A stretch of DNA of 64,000 nt from the NCBI RefSeq assembly GCF_963966145.1, contig NC_091047.1, positions 5,022,001 to 5,086,000 on the forward strand, read 5' to 3'. Every line of letters starts with the position of its first letter. The stretch's first letter is position 1. The stretch is from Tenebrio molitor. Its lineage: Eukaryota; Arthropoda; Insecta; Coleoptera; Tenebrionidae. The notes beneath the pieces were generated by a model. That model was not told where the DNA came from. It saw nothing but the letters and a program-made list of their open reading frames with translations, and made no database searches. Of this stretch, positions 57,330 to 64,000 are shown one piece after another. The position numbers were made by a program, and so were the translations under genes.

Positions 57330-60300
57330 GAAATTGCGTGTGGTACTGCTGTCAGCTCGGATGCAGAAAACAAATTAAATACTGTGATTCATTAAGGTTC
57401 TTATTGTTTTTAATTAATAACCAAAAAACTACCTGACGTGTCGAAACCAGGTCGCCATTCAAATTCTGAGGTAATGCAGAAGTAGGTATCAGATTTCCTT
57501 AATTTGTTGCTCTTAAGAACAATAATTAACGTCAAATGGTTGAGAAAGTACCGTACGCGGGGCCCAAACTCCTCTCCAAATCTTTCCATCGACTAAATAC
57601 GAGATCCTCACCAAAACGAGTGGTTTTACCATTGCATCAAGTTGTAGTACTCAGCTGTACAAAACCGGTACTCGTACAGCACACTTCATACTTTATCTGT
57701 TTTGGGGTTTAACTAGATGTTGCGAAGAAAACGACACACTTTGGAACCATCTTTGTCAAATTGACCATTCCAGGTACCACTCCATGGTTTCTTCATTTGA
57801 TCCAAATCCGTGCAAAACTGTGGTTCCAAGTTAATTTGGCAACCAAAATGATTAATCTATACCCTGGTACAAAGAACACAGCAGTGACAGTTTTATCTTG
57901 ATGAAAGTATCGGAGCGTGAAGAGACCTTTGTGGGAAACCACAGCGTGTTCAGCCTTTTTACGCCAGCCCTTGCGATGTTGTGGCATTGCGAGTGACGAA
58001 ACACCACCAGCAAGAGTGTCGTGACAAGAACCGTCGTGTTTTGGGACCACTATGTTGGGACTGCATCGGTGATCCGTTTAATGCGTTCTGTCACGACAGG
58101 AAGCCAACAAATCCTCCAGATCGAATTCACTCCGGCAGATTAAAAGCTCAGATATGCATCACAAATCACAATCGACAGCTATCCATGTTCCTGACAATAA
58201 TTTATATGAAAACGCCGTGTTCTCCGCAATTTACAAGTTACAGTTAGTCTATAATTTTATTGGCCGGTGGAACACGTGAGGTCTTTAGCGTCGCTGCGGA
58301 GGAAATATTAGAAATATTTATGTAACTTTATGACACACATGTGCGCTCCTGACACTACAAAATTACCGCACCTCTGGAAATTAATTTGTAACCCGAGTGA
58401 CTCCACGAGGTTCTCAAAAGTGAGACGCCTTTGCCCAATAAAGCGCTAGTTTGGTAAAGACCACTCTTTATACATCACCCATGATAATTCTTTGACAAAT
58501 TGCGGTTGTTATCTTCTTGTGGTATTTATTGTTATTATGGTAATAAATTTGACAGTGTCTCCGTGGCTCACGCGGGTCCAAAACACAACTGGACAACGAT
58601 GAGTAATGGCCACATAAATACGAGGAACCGTAAGTTTTATTGTCAAAAAAATTAATTCCAGTGTAATATGATACTTCAGCGTTGACAAAAACAGAACAAA
58701 TTGATGGTGCGGTCACCGGGTCTCAACCCTCTAGAGTTATAGTGGGGTTTAGAAATGCACCATGGTAGCCGCTGTAGTGAAATATGTCCAAGACGAAGAT
58801 AATTGAAGGTTTGTGGAGCTTGCGGTGGGTTGATTGTTAAGATCGCGAGATGTGTAATCAAATAAACAAACTTGCCCTGCGCGGTTCAGGAATAGGCTGT
58901 GGTACCTCGGCAAAGGGTAATTTCTTTTGGCCACGTCAGTGACCGCAACGGCGCAGTAATCTCCGCTTCGATTTGTTTTTTCGATGTACATCTGGCTGCA
59001 AGTCACGAAAAAACCAACTTCCTCTTCTCGTCGAATCTAATTGCGCCTCGGCGAAGTCGTCGTAATTGAAAACCGCATAGAATATTTCAGTCATGAACCG
59101 TTCCACATGTGCAAAACCAAACACGCCGGAGATGTCGATGATGGAACGGGTTCATCTCGGCGGACGTTTCCTAGTTGGCGCGGATAACGGCAAAGAGATT
59201 TTTTCCGGCTAATGGAGACTTGGCCGCGAGAAGTTCGCACCACTTCCTCTGGATCTAGATTCAGATCTGACCGCCGATTTCAAATTTCATCTCGGTGGAG
59301 TCTGCGACATCGCTCCTGTGCTGACTCACCAAATTGCAGTGTCCAAAAAAGCGACTGCTCTCTGCCATTACCGGAGGAAGTGGTGCTGAAACACATAAAT
59401 CATCAAATGAATTATTTGTAACGACTCTGCGGTTTCGCTCGTTTAATTGAATTAGTTTCTTTGGGGACTTCGCGAAAAAAGCACAACTCCATGACTTCAA
59501 TTATTTTTGGAAAGTCCCAATTTCTAACGGAACCTCATCGACGAGATCATTTACGTTGTAGCTCCTGAAAAATTCTGCTCGTACCATCTGGCGCCAACAT
59601 TCTCCAACAGTTTTACTCATTTTGAGCACGCATGAGAGAGTGTCGATCATTGTCATAAACAATGGCCAAGAAGTCTCGATCACACACTGCGCACCAGTGT
59701 GTCACTATTCCCAATGAAATACCACAAAGCGTCGTTATGAATATTAGTGCTGGTTTACGACGTTTTATAAATTTGAACGGGAAAGATTGTGTGCGGTTGT
59801 ATTTCAGGCTAATTATGTAATTTTGAGAGTCGTTATAAATTCAAAATGGCAAAATTGGAGTTTTATGGTAATTTTATTGGAATTTATGCGATTGATTATG
59901 ATTTTGAAAATGTTGCTGGACATTTTCGCACGTCGCTTCTATTTATTGCTTAACATTTATTAGTGGTCGGACACGAGTGCAGAAACCCATTATGCAGAGT
60001 GTCAGGATCTCCGGGGTTGTATAATTCGATGTTCCGACAGGATAATGCCTTGCTGCTGTCAAGAGTTGCAGTGTGTTTGCTTGTGTGGTTTACAATTACG
60101 TCTATTGTCTGGGACATTACTGCTACATTTTCCTGACCACAAATAATCTCGCTTCAGAAATTCAGAACGTACTCCCAGAGAATAAATGCACGTCTAATTG
60201 CGCGTTGCAAGATGCATTCTTTCAATCAAATGGAGCCGAATATAATATAGTCAATTCTATGAAATGCGTTAGTATCAACTGTCAAAGATATCTTAAAAAA

Positions 60301-60460
60301 TAATAGACAACGATGGAACAAAAAAGATTGTAAGCGTAACTTAAAATGTTTATAATTTCTAGCCATAAAACAGACAGGATAGAGGAGATAATTATTGTGC
60401 TCGCGATGTGTTCGTTGCACCAATTTTTCGACGAGCACACAGCAAATTTAATGTTACATT
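57330..60460. other. Noncoding stretch
   Basis: No supported gene. Open frames up to about 90 codons occur on both strands without splice or family support. Confidence 0.35.
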
Positions 60461-60468
60461 ACAAGGTC

Positions 60469-60533
60469 GGCTCGCGTATTCTGTACGCACCCTTGTATTA
60501 CAGGCTCGGCTCGCGTAGTCTGTACGTACCCTT
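60469..60533. repeat. Two-unit direct repeat, 39-bp period
   Basis: GGCTCGCGTATTCTGTACGC...ACCCTT at 60469-60494 recurs with two changes at 60508-60533. Confidence 0.8.
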
Positions 60534-61875
60534 ACACAGCAGAGCAGAACTGCCAGAAGATGGCGGTCATCACACAACAATAATTAAAACATGGATTTAT
60601 AAATTAAAACGATAATAAAGTTCCAACGAGCAACGACAATCATCAACGACCTTTGGGAGTTTTCGTTAAAAGTGTTTTCTATGGACAATAATAATTACTT
60701 ATTATCTGTAAGCAACATGAGGTAGGAATACTTAAATCAGTCTAATTAATAGTGGATTTATGTGGCACATTACATATTATTTTGAGACAGTCCATTTTGG
60801 ATTTAATACATAGGTTAGGAATGTGTAAATAATTGAAAAAAGCACGACCTACTTTATTATAACCGGCCTGTTCAAAAAAAAAGTTTTTTGGGAATATTAT
60901 TCATCTTAAGTTTGTGTCAATTGTGTCACCGAGAATGTTTCTTGCCAAGTGACATTTTGAATTTGAAGCCAAAAAACTCTTTGCTTTTTGCCAGTTAAAG
61001 TATGTACAAGGTACCAAGGTACCCTTACTGAATTGAGAAGGTTTCAGAACAGAAAATTAAAGGCAAAAAAACAAGTTATAGAAAATGGGACAATTAGCAT
61101 CCAAAATTCTGACGACAATTCCATCCAAAGATATGAAGGAGCAATCATTATCGAAAACTTCTGTTTGGCCAAACAAGATTCAAATGGTGCAAAGAGTGCC
61201 TTACTTCACCCAGATTCCAACCCAGACCTAATGCATTGGAATGTGTGAGAAAATCCATTACTTTAATTTTTTTTTTCTGATATTTCCAACGCTGGTAAAA
61301 CTGACGGAGTCGATAACTCAGACCATACGTCAGAAAGTAAATAAATGAAAAAAGGTTTATTAGTTTATTAATAAATGTTTATTTTGTCTGTGGTTGTTGC
61401 ATTATTAAATAATTCCTTTCTATACTCTAAATAGAAAAGAAATGAACCTAATTTATTAGCAGGTAATGAAGCAATTTTGGGTTACAGACCACTAGTCCTT
61501 TCTGGAACACTTTAGTCAACTGTGTGTTCTCCATTTAGTTGGTTAATTTTTTAATACGAACAGGCCAAAATATATCTTAAAAATCAGCCGGAAATGCCTT
61601 GAAATTTTATTAATTATAAAATCGGTAGATTTGATACTTAAAGTCATTTTCTATGGTTTTTATATTCTAAAAATATCCCTTTTTTCTTTCTGAAGGATAA
61701 TTTTATTATAACAGATTTTTTCGTTAAGAATTTATTTAAATATAACTGATTTTAATAATTCTAAAATTTATAGATTTCGTACTTAAAAATCTTCTGAAGA
61801 GACCCAGGTAGTAGTATTGTCTCACCAAGACAAAAATAACTGCAAAAACACTAGGAAGGCGCAATAAACCGTCAG

Positions 61876-62142
61876 TAGTAGAGGTGTTGGATTCTCTCAT
61901 GGGCTGTGACCTTGAAAATATCTGCGGTTAGGCGGAGCGATAAACCAGTGAAAAATCTATAAATGAAAACTGAAAACGTCGACTCCTTTAGCGATGGGAT
62001 AACACATGGGGGACCACTATCTCCTCTTAGAGACGTCTACGAGACGAAACTAACGTAACTAATGAAATGACGATCTTTTCTTGAGACCGTCGTTTGTGCA
62101 GATATGACTGATAGCCCATGAGAAAATCCAAGACCTCTAAAA
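61876..62142. repeat. Imperfect long hairpin (H9), expanded relative of H8
   Basis: TAGAGGTGTTGGATT...CTCATGGGCT pairs with AGCCCATGAGAAAATCC...AAGACCTCTA. The inner GGCGGAGCGATAAACCAGT matches H8 in reverse complement. H9 has about 150 bp more between its arms, including a CGTCTACGAGACG section. Confidence 0.75.
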
Positions 62143-62149
62143 TATGAGA

Positions 62150-64000
62150 ATTTAATAGATTTTTTTAAGACAACGGTTCTGGTGAATTTTCTTTTAGGTA
62201 GGGAAGTAAAGAAGTGTTTTATTTTATCTGGTCACGTGAAGCGCGCCAGGTGTAAATGATTTACAATATTTGCCAAATATAGAATCGAAACACCATAAGA
62301 AAAATCATTTAGTAGTTCTCAGGGCCAAACGACGATTAGGGAGTTCTGATTTTCCTACACGACCAGAGTAACATTCTGACTGTGACCCCCCCATGACACT
62401 AGGCCCCCATTTAAACCTTTAATTATTTTTAAGCAGTCTAAATGTCAATGTTGGCGTCCTTTTGGGTATATTTCAAGACCACCAAGTTTCTTCTTCCCAA
62501 AGACGAAATATGTATTTCCTCTCCGGTGCAAAATCTCTCTCCATCATCCAAACCGAATTTTTTCGTGGTCACCGCCGCCGCCTCTCCATTGACATGTCCC
62601 GTCGTCTTTCCTGCGGCACCGGCCCAGTGCAACGGCCCGGAGCACCTTTCTCGTTAATTGCCGAATTCGCCGTTGGACCCGACCCGTACAAGCTAATTGC
62701 TAATGCGTTTTTACCGTAACCGCTTCCTGCGACCGAAAATGCTTAATGAGGCGATGCGTATTCGAGACGGTCGCCGCTCCTGCAATGTAATTGGCAGGAC
62801 CCGATTTGGAAGCGCATCAGCTCCGGATTCTGCGATGCATTTATTCCGGCGGCGCGCTTTGATGCTGCGCTTTCGAAACTCGGCCGGCGCACGCTCGTTC
62901 GCAAATAAAAAACATCCAAAGCAAGGTTTTTCTGAAAGAGTTTTTAGTCACTTTATGTTGATTTAAGATAGTTAAACTGCAAAAAAGGTAACAAGCTTTT
63001 TGAAATATTTTTACTGATCAAATGTCTTGAGCTCAGCACTGTGCTTTTAAACCAACCATTTTTGTTCCCTATTCTATTCGCATGAATTGAATACCAATAG
63101 ATAAATATTATTTTGAAACGTAAAATGAAGCATAAGGCAATATAAAAAAAAATAGGTTAAGTGCAAATGTTCTCGTCGAAATTAATTAGAGATCTGATAA
63201 GCTCTGGCTTTCAACGTGATGTAATCGTTATCCCAGATACCCTAAATTTACTATAATAAAAATCAACTGCTATTAACTATTCAAGCATTTCGCATATCTC
63301 AAACAGGCCGCGAAATACAAATTGGCGGCCGTTGCTTTTAACGACGACCGTTAAAGTAAACGGTGAAAAGTTTCCTCAAAGGATGCTTCCCAATGCACAA
63401 ACCTGTGTGAACGTTGTGCAGCATCTTCGCGATTTCAGGCGTTTCGAATTGAATAAACAGAGGTATTCTGAATCGAAAGGACTACGGCGGCCGCGATCTG
63501 CGGGAGATCCTGGTGATCTTCGTCCTCGAAGTAAGAAACAAAATGGCACGACAATAAACACAAAAAAGGATAAAAAAGAAGAAATGAGGGGTCTTCGATT
63601 TTTGAATTTTCTTCCTGCATTTAGCACACTTGATCGTTCACCTGATGCATCCGAGGACCTCCCACTTTCTCTCGCGACCGGTTCACTTCCTGATGTGTCC
63701 TTTCTGGGCCGACCTGGTCGCCGACACTTGATGGAACAAGAACGACTCGATAATCGATCAGTGTCGATTTTTTAACCGATGACAAATGGCCGCTTATAAA
63801 TCCGTGTCCGTGTTACGAAACCTTGATTGATATTTGGGAGTCTCGATTCTAAGAAATCCACTCGATTTCGACGATTCTACTCTAATTGGAGCCTTAATGG
63901 TCGCTTCGCTGTCCAAAGAACAGTCGGAGCTGAAAAGTCGTGCGCACGCAAGGGGGGACTTTTTGTCATTTAAACGTCAAAAGAGCGACGTGGTGATCAA
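62150..64000. other. Noncoding stretch to the window end
   Basis: A GC-richer part (62560-62900) and a 147-codon open frame at 63332-63775 lack splice or domain support. No gene is called. Confidence 0.35.

Noticed and set aside
63332..63775. 147-codon open frame near the window end
   Set aside because: Overlapped by other frames on the minus strand, low-complexity charged middle, and no homologous family or splice support.
1..64000. CRISPR arrays, operons, bacterial promoters or prophage
   Set aside because: The sequence is eukaryotic with spliced genes; no regularly spaced short repeats with unique spacers were seen.

Overview
The window looks like nuclear DNA from a beetle, most likely a tenebrionid relative of Tribolium or Tenebrio. 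It is AT-rich and multi-exon, with introns of about 45-60 bp and GT..AG boundaries, TATA-box promoters, AATAAA signals, tRNA-like SINEs and many TA-flanked inverted-repeat elements. All recognisable genes are on the + strand. The organism call rests on gene content and architecture, not on a database match.

Bases 1-22,400 hold a tandem array of papain-family (C1A, cathepsin L-like) cysteine protease genes with one shared exon plan. Exon 1 carries the signal peptide and ends in ...FK. Exon 2 carries the I29 propeptide and the start of the mature enzyme up to CWAF. Exon 3 carries the rest. There are five complete or near-complete genes (19-973, truncated by the window edge; 1162-2235; 9318-10404; 12556-13671; 17744-18831; and 21285-22398, making six with the edge gene) and four relics (2813-3878, 7501-7780, 14518-14642, 16336-16779). 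They fall into three types: A (19 and 9318), C (12556, 21285) with GCxGG-like motifs, and B (1162, 17744 and relic 2813), which lacks that motif. Noncoding DNA upstream of the C type is duplicated four times. Inverted-repeat elements, some nested, fill the gaps.

Bases 23,800-28,510 hold a second array of short genes with the same exon 1/exon 2 plan that stop before or at the end of the propeptide. They encode free-standing I29 domains, comparable to Drosophila crammer, Bombyx BCPI and mouse CTLA-2. Four are single-domain (83, 83, 100 and 80 aa), one is a 188-aa protein with an I29 domain fused to a second unusual helical half, and there is one decayed copy. Only the 100-aa protein has a signal peptide. 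The obvious reading is a protease array with its own derived inhibitor array beside it.

Bases 28,510-64,000 are gene-poor. I found two short candidate first coding exons with good splice donors (33172-33234 and 52475-52555), which may belong to one or more large genes with long introns running right, out of the window. The rest is AT-rich noncoding DNA with short inverted-repeat elements, two tRNA-like SINE types, an 80-bp minisatellite (49915-50665), and a scattered set of imperfect long hairpins that share architecture but mostly not sequence.
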